Assembly (NCBI GenBank): GCA_030523305.1
Contig: JAUNIY010000006.1
Span: forward strand, 1 to 49,018
Direction: 5' to 3'
From: Eubacteriales bacterium
Lineage (GTDB): Bacteria > Bacillota > Clostridia > Oscillospirales > Butyricicoccaceae
Length of the DNA stretch: 49,018 nt
A model generated the notes under the pieces. That model saw only the letters and a program-made list of their open reading frames with translations. It did not search any database and was not told the origin of the DNA. Of the stretch, positions 7,604 through 16,479 are shown piece by piece. A program made the translations under genes and the position numbers. How positions within the stretch are numbered: the stretch's first letter is position 1; every line of letters begins with the position of its first letter.

Positions 7604-8812
7604 ATGTCTAGGAAGAAAGAATGCGTTGCAATGCTGCTGGCTGGCGGCCGTGGCAGCAGACTGTATGTACTGACCCAGAACGTTGCAAAGCCTGCAGTAC
7701 CGTTCGGCGGTAAATACCGTATCATCGACTTTCCACTGTCCAACTGCGTAAACTCCGGTATTGACACAGTTGGCGTATTGACGCAGTATGAGCCGCACGT
7801 GCTCAATGTGTACCTGGCAAACGGCCAGACATGGGATCTCGACAGACTGAACGGCGGCGTGTATGCCCTGCCTCCGTATGAGGGCGGCAAGGGGTCAGAA
7901 TGGTACAAAGGCACCGCAAACGCCATTTATCAGAACATCAGCTTTATTGACGAGTATGATCCGGAGTATGTTCTGATCCTGTCGGGCGACCATATTTACA
8001 AGATGGATTACGACAAGATGCTGGATCAGCACAAAGAGAAAAATGCAGCGGCTACCATCGCCGTACTCAATGTTACGCTGGAAGAGGCAAAGCGCTTCGG
8101 CATCATGAACTGCAATCCGGACGGCTCGATCTATGAGTTCGAGGAAAAGCCGGCGCAGCCAAAGAGCACGCTGGCATCCATGGGTATTTACATCTTCACC
8201 TGGTCCAAGCTGCGCAAGTATCTCATCGAGGATGAGAACAATCCGGAATCCTCCAATGACTTCGGTAAAAATATCATCCCGGCTATGCTGGCACGCGGCG
8301 AGAACATGCAGACCTACCGCTTTGACGGCTACTGGAAGGACGTTGGCACCATCGAGTCGCTGTGGGAAGCAAACATGGATCTGCTGTCTCCCAATTCCGG
8401 CCTAAACCTGGAGGATGAGACTTGGCGCATCTATGGCCGTACCACCGGTGCACCTCCGCACTTCACCGGCAAGAATGCAGCAGTCAAGCATTCCCTAGTG
8501 AGCGAAGGCTGTGAGATCGAGGGCGATGTCACGAACTCCGTCCTGTTCCCGAACGTTACGGTGGAAGCGGGCGCAAAGGTAGAATATTCTATCATTATGC
8601 CGGGCGCAACCATCGAAAAGGGCGCAGAGGTCAAGTATGCGATCGTTGCAGAAAATGCACGCATCTGTGCGGGCGCCAAGATCGGCAACGCGCCTGACGA
8701 GGTCAAGGACGACTGGGGCGTTGCGGTCGTAGCTCCTGGCATCAGCATCGGCAAGAACGTTGTTGTTGCAGCCAAGGAGATGCCTGACAAGGATATTCCG
8801 GATGTAGAATGA
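7604..8812 (+). CDS. glgC: Glucose-1-phosphate adenylyltransferase, catalytic subunit GlgC
   Basis: A 402-residue enzyme forming ADP-glucose from ATP and glucose-1-phosphate, the committed step of glycogen synthesis. It has the N-terminal nucleotidyltransferase signature GGRGSRL at 14-20, [19 protein letters not shown], the metal-binding [10 protein letters not shown] at 127-136 and the sugar-phosphate lysine in FEEKP near 179-183. A C-terminal left-handed beta-helix with hexapeptide repeats runs from about residue 290. All catalytic positions are intact, in contrast to GlgD. GGAG precedes the ATG at 7604. glgD follows after 11 bases, as in other Firmicutes where the two form a heterotetramer. 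Confidence 0.96.
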   Translation: MSRKKECVAMLLAGGRGSRLYVLTQNVAKPAVPFGGKYRIIDFPLSNCVNSGIDTVGVLTQYEPHVLNVYLANGQTWDLDRLNGGVYALPPYEGGKGSEWYKGTANAIYQNISFIDEYDPEYVLILSGDHIYKMDYDKMLDQHKEKNAAATIAVLNVTLEEAKRFGIMNCNPDGSIYEFEEKPAQPKSTLASMGIYIFTWSKLRKYLIEDENNPESSNDFGKNIIPAMLARGENMQTYRFDGYWKDVGTIESLWEANMDLLSPNSGLNLEDETWRIYGRTTGAPPHFTGKNAAVKHSLVSEGCEIEGDVTNSVLFPNVTVEAGAKVEYSIIMPGATIEKGAEVKYAIVAENARICAGAKIGNAPDEVKDDWGVAVVAPGISIGKNVVVAAKEMPDKDIPDVE

Positions 8813-8823
8813 GGTGGAGATAA

Positions 8824-9954
8824 ATGAAAAACACACTTGGTATTATCATTGGTTTTGATAACAACAACGACCTGCGCGAGCTGTCCGAACATCGTCCGGT
8901 TGCATCCGTGCCGTTCGGCGGCCGCTATCGCGTCGTTGATTTTATGCTTTCCAATCTGGTGAACTCCGGCTGCTACAATGTCGGCGTGCTGATGCGCGAT
9001 AAGTATCAGTCCCTGATGGATCATCTCAGCTCTGGCAAGGATTGGGACCTGTCCCGTAAGCGCGGCGGCATGATTCTGCTCCCGCCGAATGCATTTGCGC
9101 CGAAATCCTCCCCGCTGGTAACGGAGAACTACCACACGTCGCTCGAAGCCCTCGGCTCTATCAGTGACATGCTCCAGAAGAGCAAGTGCAGCCATGTCCT
9201 CATCAGCAATGCGGACATCGTTGCGAACATCCCGCTGGACGAAGCAATGCGCGAGCACAAGAAGTCCGAGGCAGATGTTACCATTATCTGCACCAAGGAT
9301 TCCGAAGGCGGCCCGTTCGATATGTTCCTGAACCTGTCCCCGCGTCATGAGGTCAACGACATCCGCAATGGCGACAACGCCGGCGGAAAATGCAAGTACA
9401 AGGGCCTGGGCATCTACATCATGAAGCGCCAGTACCTGCTGGATCTGTTGTCCGACTGCGTGACCCACAACCTGCGTTCGTTTGAGCGCGATGCCATGCA
9501 GTATGTATACACCCGCGGCGACGCGATCCAGGCATATGTATTCGATAAATACGTTGCAAAGATTGAAGACGTCAAGAGCTATTTCTCTGCATCCATGGAT
9601 ATGCTGGATAAGGACATCCGCGATCAGGTATTCCCGAAGGAACGTCCGATCCTGACCAAGATCCATGACGAAGCGCCGACATATTATGGTGAGGATGCCG
9701 ATGTCAGCGATAGCTTGATCGCCGACGGTTCCCGCATCGAAGGCACGGTAGAAAATTCCATCATCTTCCGCGGCTGCTCCATTGCGAAGGGCGCGGTTGT
9801 CCGGGATTCCATCATCATGCCGAGCAGCAAGATTTCCGAAGGCGTTGAAATTTCTTATGTTGTTACCGATAAGGGCGTAACCATCCGCGAGAACCGCAAG
9901 ATGATGGGCCATGCAACCTATCCGGTAGCCATTGCAAAGAACACCATCGTCTGA
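8824..9954 (+). CDS. glgD: GlgD, regulatory subunit of glucose-1-phosphate adenylyltransferase
   Basis: A 376-residue paralogue of GlgC lacking the active-site features: the glycine-rich GGxGxRL loop is replaced by IGFDNNNDLREL, and SGDHIY by SNADIV. Conserved VASVPFGGRYRVVDFMLSN and the C-terminal beta-helix are kept. In Firmicutes GlgD is not catalytic alone but combines with GlgC and raises its activity. A GAGGTGGAG ribosome binding site lies in the 11-base gap after glgC, so translation is probably coupled. A strong terminator follows, before glgA. Confidence 0.94.
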   Translation: MKNTLGIIIGFDNNNDLRELSEHRPVASVPFGGRYRVVDFMLSNLVNSGCYNVGVLMRDKYQSLMDHLSSGKDWDLSRKRGGMILLPPNAFAPKSSPLVTENYHTSLEALGSISDMLQKSKCSHVLISNADIVANIPLDEAMREHKKSEADVTIICTKDSEGGPFDMFLNLSPRHEVNDIRNGDNAGGKCKYKGLGIYIMKRQYLLDLLSDCVTHNLRSFERDAMQYVYTRGDAIQAYVFDKYVAKIEDVKSYFSASMDMLDKDIRDQVFPKERPILTKIHDEAPTYYGEDADVSDSLIADGSRIEGTVENSIIFRGCSIAKGAVVRDSIIMPSSKISEGVEISYVVTDKGVTIRENRKMMGHATYPVAIAKNTIV

Positions 9955-10012
9955 TGCATTGGGACGTGACGTCCTGATGTGGCGTCGTGACGAAGCATAG
10001 ATCCGGAATCAG

Positions 10013-10049
10013 CCGGGAGGACGGATGGAATCGTCCTCCCGGTTTTTTT
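10013..10049 (+). terminator. Strong intrinsic terminator between glgD and glgA
   Basis: Perfect 11-bp stem CCGGGAGGACG/CGTCCTCCCGG (10013-10023 with 10032-10042), eight-base loop, seven T. I see no convincing promoter between this and glgA. Confidence 0.85.
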
Positions 10050-10146
10050 AGGGCATATGGGAAAATCAAAGCATATGCCGCTTACAAGAGAACGCTTCCG
10101 CTGCCGCATGTGCGGCGGGCATGGAAGAGATATGGAGGCCCCTTTT

Positions 10147-11583
10147 ATGAAAGTTTTATATGTAGCCAGCGAGGTCGCGCCGTTTATCAAGACCGGCGGA
10201 CTGGGCGATGTAGCAGGCTCCCTGCCGAAGGCTCTGGCAGCGAAAGGCTGCGAAGTGGCGGTTGTATGCCCGCTGTACAGCAAGATCAGCAATGAATGGC
10301 GCGATAAGATGTACTATATCAAGAGCATGTATGTACAGCTTGCATGGCGCAACCAGTATTGCGGTATCTTTGTGTATGAGGATGCCGGTGTAAAATACTA
10401 TTTCCTGGATAATGAATACTATTTCGCGCGCAATCAGGTGTATGGCGAATACGATGATGCGGAACGCTTTGCATTCTTTTCCCGTGCCGTACTGGAGATG
10501 CTGCCGGAGATCAATTTCCGGCCAGACGTCATCAACTGCAATGACTGGCAGGCTGCGCTGGTACCGGTCTACTATAGCCTGAATTATAACTACCGTCCAT
10601 GGTATGAGGGCATCAAGACCGTATTCACCATCCACAACATCCAGTTCCAGGGGCAATATGGCCGCGAGATCCTGTCGTATGTCCTGGGCATCGACGACTA
10701 TCATTTTGACAACGGCTTTATGCAGCAGGACGGTGACGTCAATATGATGAAGGCTGCGATTGTGTGCGCGGATCGCGTGACCACCGTATCCTCCACTTAT
10801 GCGGGCGAAATCCAAACGCCGTTCTACGGCTTCCATCTGGATGCCGTGCTGCGCTGGAACCAGGGGAAAGTCAGCGGCATTGTCAACGGCATTGACGTGG
10901 ATGCATACAATCCGCAGACCGATCCGCACCTGTTCAAAAATTTCGGCGTAGATACGCTGGATGACAAAAAGGAAAACCGCAGGCAGCTGCTGGAGATGTG
11001 CGGCTTACAGGCAGACGACGAGACCATGGTCATCGGCATGGTAGGCCGTCTGACCAGCCAGAAGGGCCTGGATCTGGTACAGTGCGTCCTCAACGATATC
11101 CTGGAGCAGGATGTCCGCTTAATCGTGCTGGGCACTGGCGACTATGCGTATGAGCAGATGTTCATTCACGCGAAGTGGCAGTATCCCGATAAGATTTCGA
11201 CCAACATTATGTTCTCCAACGACCTGGCAAACAAGATCTATGGAGGCTGCGACCTGTTCCTCATGCCGTCGCTATTTGAACCGTGCGGCCTGGCGCAGAT
11301 GATTGCGATGCGCTATGGCACGCTGCCGCTGGTACGCGAAACGGGCGGCCTGAAGGACACCGTACAGCCGTACAACCAGTTTACCGGAGAAGGTACTGGA
11401 TTCTCGTTTACCAACTACAATGCGCATGAAATGCTGCATGTCATCAAAGAGGCATCCTCCCTGTTCCGCCACAACCGGGAGGCGTGGAGAGCGATGCAGA
11501 TTGCCGGCATGACCGCAGACTTCAGCTGGGATCAGTCTGCACAGGCATATCTCGATTTGTATCACAACGCAATAAACGGCTGA
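10147..11583 (+). CDS. glgA: Glycogen synthase GlgA (ADP-glucose)
   Basis: A 478-residue GT5 glycosyltransferase that adds glucose from ADP-glucose to the non-reducing end of alpha-1,4-glucan. Two GT-B Rossmann domains are visible: the N-terminal one with KTGGLGDVAGSLP at 15-27, the C-terminal one with MVGRLTSQKGLD and the donor-site MPSLFEPCGLAQ. The ATG at 10147 (GGAGG at 10134-10138) gives the standard MKVLYVASEVAPF start; an upstream in-frame ATG at 10057 would add 30 residues not found in the family. It completes the glg cluster but is separated from glgD by a strong terminator. Confidence 0.95.
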   Translation: MKVLYVASEVAPFIKTGGLGDVAGSLPKALAAKGCEVAVVCPLYSKISNEWRDKMYYIKSMYVQLAWRNQYCGIFVYEDAGVKYYFLDNEYYFARNQVYGEYDDAERFAFFSRAVLEMLPEINFRPDVINCNDWQAALVPVYYSLNYNYRPWYEGIKTVFTIHNIQFQGQYGREILSYVLGIDDYHFDNGFMQQDGDVNMMKAAIVCADRVTTVSSTYAGEIQTPFYGFHLDAVLRWNQGKVSGIVNGIDVDAYNPQTDPHLFKNFGVDTLDDKKENRRQLLEMCGLQADDETMVIGMVGRLTSQKGLDLVQCVLNDILEQDVRLIVLGTGDYAYEQMFIHAKWQYPDKISTNIMFSNDLANKIYGGCDLFLMPSLFEPCGLAQMIAMRYGTLPLVRETGGLKDTVQPYNQFTGEGTGFSFTNYNAHEMLHVIKEASSLFRHNREAWRAMQIAGMTADFSWDQSAQAYLDLYHNAING

Positions 11584-11603
11584 TCGCCACCCGAGACACA
11601 GAT

Positions 11604-11650
11604 ACGCTCCTTGTTCCGCACAAATGCGGGGCCAGGAGCGTTTATATTTT
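11604..11650 (+). terminator. glgA terminator
   Basis: Stem ACGCTCCT/AGGAGCGT (11604-11611 with 11634-11641) enclosing CCGCA/TGCGG, followed by TTTATATTTT. Confidence 0.75.
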
Positions 11651-11701
11651 GTGGAAAAGCGAAAAAATTTCCGGAATGCCGCCGCTGACACGCAAACCGG
11701 T

Positions 11702-11730
11702 TTGACAAAGTAGCAGGTTGATTTTATACT
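11702..11730 (+). promoter_or_regulatory. Promoter of the NUDIX/wal-like operon
   Basis: TTGACA (11702-11707), 17-bp spacer, TATACT (11725-11730): near-consensus sigma-A promoter. Confidence 0.75.
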
Positions 11731-11791
11731 GAACATAATAAGTTTTCAGCGCGGGCCGCGCAGCGGCTGCGATCCTATAGGGAGGATAACA

Positions 11792-12328
11792 ATGGATTTT
11801 ACAGAAAAGAAGTTGAAAAGCGATTATATATTCCATGGAAAAATTATGACAGTGCGCGTGGACGATGCGATGCTCCCGAACGGCAAGCCGTGCAAGCGGG
11901 AGGTTTGCGAGCATCCGGGCGGTGTCGGTGTGCTGCCGATCGATGAAAACCGGGTGGTTACGCTGGTGCGCCAGTACCGGTATCCATATGAGACGACCAC
12001 GCTGGAGATTCCGGCGGGCAAAATGGATCAAGGCCCTGAGGGTGCGTTGGCCTGTGGCCAGCGCGAGCTGTCGGAGGAAACCGGCCTGATCGCCGGGCAG
12101 ATGATCCCTATGGGGGAGCTTTGGCCGTCTCCCGGCTTTATGGATGAACGCCTGTATCTATATTGTGCAAAGGATTTGACGCAGGGGGAAATCCATCCGG
12201 ATGAGGATGAGTTTGTGGAGATCGTGCGTATGCCGTTCGACGAGCTGTGCGAGCGCGTTGCGTCTGGGGAAATTCATGATGCCAAGACAGTGGCGGCTGT
12301 CGGCAAGGTTTTGCTTCTGGGGCTGTAA
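11792..12328 (+). CDS. NUDIX hydrolase, ADP-ribose pyrophosphatase type
   Basis: A 178-residue NUDIX protein. The NUDIX box reads GKMDQGPEGALACGQ followed by RELSEETGL, with the REL.EE.G core intact; the first spacer is one residue longer than the textbook pattern. RVDDAMLPNG, VVTLVRQYRYPYE and LEIPAGK are typical of ADP-ribose pyrophosphatases (NudF-like), which cleave ADP-ribose to AMP and ribose-5-phosphate. AGGGAGG at 11779-11785 precedes the ATG. It is the first gene of a tight operon running into the wal-like genes (21-base gap); the functional link is unclear. Confidence 0.88.
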   Translation: MDFTEKKLKSDYIFHGKIMTVRVDDAMLPNGKPCKREVCEHPGGVGVLPIDENRVVTLVRQYRYPYETTTLEIPAGKMDQGPEGALACGQRELSEETGLIAGQMIPMGELWPSPGFMDERLYLYCAKDLTQGEIHPDEDEFVEIVRMPFDELCERVASGEIHDAKTVAAVGKVLLLGL

Positions 12329-12349
12329 CCATCTGGAGAGGATTCGATC

Positions 12350-13351
12350 ATGCAGCAGACACTGAAACGGAAATTGACGGGTAGTATGATGCTCACGGCG
12401 CTGGCTGTGCTGGCGGTGGTGTCGGTATGCCTGTTGTTGGGTATGGCGCGCTATAGCAGTGCACAGTTTGAAAATGAAGTTGCATCGGCCCTGACAGTAG
12501 AGGTGCTGGAAGAGATGAACAGCGGCGCGACTGGGACTGCGGAGGGCGCCGCGTACAATGTGGAGGAGATCCTGAGCGCATATGCCGGAAGGCTCCGGTT
12601 TGGCGCTGACCGCAGCTATTCCATTTGGGAGGCATCCACCGGCGAGCTACTTGCCGGTACAGAGGATGCGCAGATGACCGATAATGTGGTCACCGCGATG
12701 AGCGGTGCGGTTGGAAATGCAGCCCCGTTGTTTCCGACAAAGATGGATATTGCAATCCCAGTTTCAGGGGAAATCCCGCTGGTGGTAGATATTGTAGACA
12801 ATGGCAGCAGCATGCAGACCATGTTTGCCAATATGCTGATGCTGCTCGCCGTGGGCGCGGTGCTCAGCTTGCTCATGTGCTTGTTCCTTGGTTTTATCAT
12901 GGCGGAAGCGTTTGTGGGTTCCGCCATGCAGGCAGCGAAGAGCATCCGGGAAAAGAATGACAAAAGCTTATATCCAGAGGGCGATTGGGAGGCGATGGCG
13001 TCTGCACTGCACGCACCGACAAAAGCCAAACCGCGCAAAGGCACGCGCAATCGCGATGCGTTGGATCTGGTTCTGCCTTATCTGCGGGAGGGCTATGTCC
13101 GCTTTGACGAGGAAGGCGATATCTTGGAAATCAACGCCGCCGCGGAGGAACTGCTGGGCGTATCGCTGGAATCCGAAGGCGAGCTGACCTTTGAAATGAC
13201 ATTCCAGGGGGTTCCGATGCCGCAGGAAACCCAGAGCATGGTGCGCGGCAAACTGGTACAGAATGACCGGACACTGGACGTTGTGTTTATAGCGATTGAG
13301 CCGGGCATTTTTGCAGCCATCCTATATCCCGTAGACGGGAGGGCGCTATGA
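12350..13351 (+). CDS. Membrane PAS-domain sensor lacking a kinase domain (WalK-like N-terminal half)
   Basis: A 333-residue protein with the layout of a sensor kinase front end: TM1 at about 11-32, an extracellular domain of about 125 residues, TM2 at about 161-184, a basic linker, and a cytoplasmic PAS-like domain from about 236 (YVRFDEEGDILEINAAAEELLG). No HisKA or HATPase domain follows; the gene ends by ATGA overlap with the next gene, and no kinase sequence continues in another frame. It stands where walK stands in Bacillus (before yycH, yycI, walJ, rlmH), so I infer a reduced WalK-like sensor. What its PAS output would be is unknown. GAGAGGA precedes the ATG. Confidence 0.7.
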   Translation: MQQTLKRKLTGSMMLTALAVLAVVSVCLLLGMARYSSAQFENEVASALTVEVLEEMNSGATGTAEGAAYNVEEILSAYAGRLRFGADRSYSIWEASTGELLAGTEDAQMTDNVVTAMSGAVGNAAPLFPTKMDIAIPVSGEIPLVVDIVDNGSSMQTMFANMLMLLAVGAVLSLLMCLFLGFIMAEAFVGSAMQAAKSIREKNDKSLYPEGDWEAMASALHAPTKAKPRKGTRNRDALDLVLPYLREGYVRFDEEGDILEINAAAEELLGVSLESEGELTFEMTFQGVPMPQETQSMVRGKLVQNDRTLDVVFIAIEPGIFAAILYPVDGRAL

Positions 13352-14988
13352 GGCGAAAAAAAATCTCGATCCGCGCGGTCAAACGGTTGTTGCGTGCGCA
13401 TACGTATGCCCTTCGCTCGCTGCTGATCGTTGTGCTGGTGGCGGCGTTGGCCGTGCAGAGCTGGCATCTGTGGTCGAAGATGTTGCCGGAAAGGGAGCAT
13501 GGCGCGTCATGGTTGTCCAGCAGAGGGAAGCAGACCGTCACGGACAACAGCGCGGCGGCTATGCCAATCCGGTTTGCAGCCCGCAGCAGCCAGGGGATGT
13601 ACGGCGTGGCGTATCATACCGATGGGCTGCAGGAGGCTTATGAAGCGACGGCGGATATTTGGGCACAGGCGTTCGAGCAAGCACAAGAGCCGTCCGCAGC
13701 GCAGATGGAGCAATATCGCAGCGCGTTGCAGAATAACCTGCTGTTGATGGAGTATGATGGCAAAATCCCGATGCATATCCTAGCGGGCTGGCTCCATTGT
13801 GGCATGCCGGAGGATATGGAGGATCTTGTCATCGGTACGGTTGCGCTGTGCCGCGTGGGCAACGGCGAGTATACGCTGTTTTTCCGCGATAGCAGCATGG
13901 GAACGCTGCGCTGCGCAGATACCCATGTGGATGACGACGCGTTTGATGCCGCGACCGGGCAGTTTGAGAGCAACGGCTGCGTGTTGGCTGTGGATGAGGA
14001 CGCTTCCACAGCGTCCCCCGAACTGCTGTATTTTTCTGACAGCACAGCGTGCAGTGTGATGTCGTTTGCGCCATACAACGGCGTGGATGGCATCGATGAT
14101 TTGCTGACGGCCTTTGGCCTAGATGCCGCGGCTGCCCAAAATAGCTCATATACCTCCAACGGCGCGGATGTATATGTATCCGGTTCGAATACCGTGCGCA
14201 TATCGCAGGACGGCAGCATGACCTATGACGGCATGGGTGTCCGGATTGGTACGGCGCATGGGCATGACCGGATCATGCAGTGTGTGCAAACCGGCTATGG
14301 GCTGACCGAGGCTGCATTGGATGCTATCAACAGCGGTGCGGCGCCGACCCTGACGGCGGCCTACACCGATGCGGACAGCGGGCAGTACATCGTCGTCTTT
14401 GGGATACAGATCAATGGGATACCGGTGGACAACACCCGCACGGGGTATTTTGCCCGGTATGCCTTTGAGGGCAACGGCTTGGCGCATGCAGACCTTGCGC
14501 TGCGCACCTGTCAAACGACCGGAGAAACCGTTGCAGTCATGCCGGAAAAACAGGCGGCAGCCGGACAGGTTATGGGTACGGATGCGAGCCTAAGCCTGCG
14601 TTATATTGACGAAGCTGCGGGGACAGACAGCGCTTGGGATGCATATGAAGAGGATTTGGAGCCGACGAGCCAGGAACCGGCAAGTGGTGATACAGCAGGG
14701 GATGAGCTGACAGAGGACACGGCGGAAGAAGATCCGGCTGCCGGAGAGCAAAATATGACCAGCATATGGGAAGACATAGATGTGACACCGGCAGACGATG
14801 CGGCAGCGGAAGAACGTGCGCTGGGCAATACAGGAAGCGTCGGAACCGATGTCTCCCCTCAGTGGTATGTCTTGCAGTACGGGGATGCGACACAGACACC
14901 GGATACCGGGCGCACACTCGCGCCGGAAGATATTGTAGTTGTGGATGCAGATTTTGATCACCTGATCCGGGGAGGTGCCGCACAATGA
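13348..14988 (+). CDS. yycH: YycH/WalH-like single-pass membrane protein
   Basis: A 546-residue protein with a basic cytoplasmic start, one transmembrane helix (about 23-40, LLIVVLVAALAVQSW) and a large extracytoplasmic part. The call rests mainly on synteny: yycH-yycI-walJ-rlmH order as in Bacillus, plus matching topology; sequence similarity cannot be confirmed by eye. YycH in Bacillus inhibits WalK at the membrane. The last 115 residues or so are acidic and low in complexity (many E, D, T, S, P), longer than in Bacillus YycH. ATGA overlap with the genes on both sides implies translational coupling. Confidence 0.5.
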   Translation: MRRKKISIRAVKRLLRAHTYALRSLLIVVLVAALAVQSWHLWSKMLPEREHGASWLSSRGKQTVTDNSAAAMPIRFAARSSQGMYGVAYHTDGLQEAYEATADIWAQAFEQAQEPSAAQMEQYRSALQNNLLLMEYDGKIPMHILAGWLHCGMPEDMEDLVIGTVALCRVGNGEYTLFFRDSSMGTLRCADTHVDDDAFDAATGQFESNGCVLAVDEDASTASPELLYFSDSTACSVMSFAPYNGVDGIDDLLTAFGLDAAAAQNSSYTSNGADVYVSGSNTVRISQDGSMTYDGMGVRIGTAHGHDRIMQCVQTGYGLTEAALDAINSGAAPTLTAAYTDADSGQYIVVFGIQINGIPVDNTRTGYFARYAFEGNGLAHADLALRTCQTTGETVAVMPEKQAAAGQVMGTDASLSLRYIDEAAGTDSAWDAYEEDLEPTSQEPASGDTAGDELTEDTAEEDPAAGEQNMTSIWEDIDVTPADDAAAEERALGNTGSVGTDVSPQWYVLQYGDATQTPDTGRTLAPEDIVVVDADFDHLIRGGAAQ

Positions 14989-16247
14989 AACAGCCGGATT
15001 GGAAAGCGATGAAAAAAGCATTCAAAAATAAAAAACAGGGGCAGGAAAAGCCGCCAAAACGCACATCGTGGCGCACTGCGGTCCAATGTTGGTGCAAGGT
15101 GCGGCGGAGTACATGGCAGAAAACCCATTCTCCGGCTCACAGGCGGGCGTGGAGCCAAGTACAAACTGTGGGCTGCGTTGTCCTGCTCGTGCTCAATCTG
15201 TTGTTGCTCGGGGTATCCGGCGCAGCAAAAGGGCAGGAACTGCTGGCAGAGCACCAGATGCGCCGCCAGATGGATGCCATACTGGCGCAGCAGGGGATTC
15301 TGTGCGGTTCGAGCGTATACCATACGATGGAAACCTGCCCGCAGGCATATACCCTGCGGGCTGACAGCGGCGTGCAGAAGACATTTGCCCGCAATTTGCT
15401 CACGGGGTCGGTTGTCACGATCGCAAAAGGGAGCAACACGCAATGGGAAGGCGATAACGGCACGGTGGAATGGTCCCAGTCCGGAGCGGTCCATGCGGAA
15501 GTAGAGCTGCATGCCGTTGTGATACCGCAGAGCGAAGAGGAAGCCGAGGGCATTGTCAAGGACATGCTGGAGCAGGCGGGCATTGCGGTCCGGCAGAACC
15601 AGCTTTCTGTGACGCAGGATGAGGCAGGGTATATTGTCGAGGTGAAGCAGGAAATCAATAAGACGGAATTGGTGGACTGCGGGCTGACTGTAACGATTGC
15701 CGAAGGCAATCTGTTTACCATCGAAGGCGTTTGGTGCACCGGAACGGCGGAGCTGGTTACGATCCGGGCACTCGAGAATTATTCCGCGTCCAAAGCGATG
15801 TTCCAGTTCGTTGCTTCGCAGGGGGCAGTGGGGCAGATCATCAGCGTGCAGCCCGCTTATGTGCTGTCGGATAAAAGCGGCGGACGGTTTACAACGATCC
15901 CGTGTTGGCGGTTTTCTACCGATAGCGGTGATTTTGTGCTCAATATCCTGACAGGGAATGTTGTGACCGCGTCTGATTTGACGCCAGCGGATACGGTGGA
16001 TACTGGCACGGAGACCGATGGACAAGATCCTGCGCAGCAGCCGGAAACCAATGACGGCGAGCCGGACGGGGAACAGCCGGTTACCGGCGGTGTGACGGAC
16101 AGCACAGATGATGGGCAGACGGATGCCGTGGACGATCCGGTTGCCTTGCCGGAGGAGGATACGGATGACGGTGCGGACAGCGACCAGGACATCCCGTATG
16201 ACGAACAGCCGTCGTACACGGGAGGCCTTTGGGATGCGGACGGCTGA
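14985..16247 (+). CDS. yycI: YycI/WalI-like single-pass membrane protein
   Basis: A 420-residue protein with a highly basic N-terminus (KNKKQGQEKPPKR), a transmembrane helix at about 61-80 (VGCVVLLVLNLLLLGVSG) and an extracytoplasmic domain with a repeated alpha/beta pattern. After about residue 330 comes a strongly acidic, low-complexity tail rich in D, E, T, G and P. The assignment as YycI-like is by position after the YycH-like gene, topology and general fold pattern; it is not proven. In Bacillus YycI and YycH form a complex that restrains WalK; here the partner would be the kinase-less PAS protein upstream or a kinase elsewhere. Confidence 0.5.
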   Translation: MKQPDWKAMKKAFKNKKQGQEKPPKRTSWRTAVQCWCKVRRSTWQKTHSPAHRRAWSQVQTVGCVVLLVLNLLLLGVSGAAKGQELLAEHQMRRQMDAILAQQGILCGSSVYHTMETCPQAYTLRADSGVQKTFARNLLTGSVVTIAKGSNTQWEGDNGTVEWSQSGAVHAEVELHAVVIPQSEEEAEGIVKDMLEQAGIAVRQNQLSVTQDEAGYIVEVKQEINKTELVDCGLTVTIAEGNLFTIEGVWCTGTAELVTIRALENYSASKAMFQFVASQGAVGQIISVQPAYVLSDKSGGRFTTIPCWRFSTDSGDFVLNILTGNVVTASDLTPADTVDTGTETDGQDPAQQPETNDGEPDGEQPVTGGVTDSTDDGQTDAVDDPVALPEEDTDDGADSDQDIPYDEQPSYTGGLWDADG

Positions 16248-16350
16248 TTTTGTGCATCCCATACCAATTCTTCCCGCTAAAACACTGCAAAAATAGCTTT
16301 GCATGCAAAAATGGGAGCATACGTAAAAATCGTTTGCGTTCTGCTCCGGG

Positions 16351-16378
16351 TTGTGTTAACATAATAAACGTGTATATT
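16351..16378 (+). promoter_or_regulatory. murA promoter and leader
   Basis: TTGTGT (16351-16356), 16-bp spacer, TATATT (16373-16378). The roughly 95-nt leader holds a hairpin AACCGGA-GCGA-TCCGGTT just before the ribosome binding site AAGGAG (16465-16470). Confidence 0.5.
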
Positions 16379-16479
16379 AGACCGTTGCAGCAGGAAGATA
16401 CCTGCAAAAGCATTCATTATGAAAGGAAACCGGAGCGATCCGGTTCCTGCACAGTTATGCATTTAAGGAGAAGGTTTCG

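Noticed and set aside
8824-9954. GlgD as a third inactive enzyme of special interest
   Set aside because: Loss of the catalytic loop is the established feature of GlgD in Firmicutes and not a novelty.
12350-13351. Frameshift that removed the kinase half of the PAS sensor
   Set aside because: The stop overlaps the start of the next gene as ATGA, and no HisKA or HATPase motifs appear in any frame downstream.
16420-16467. 15-codon ORF in the murA leader ending at its ribosome binding site
   Set aside because: No ribosome binding site of its own and it encodes the two arms of a hairpin; more likely structural RNA.
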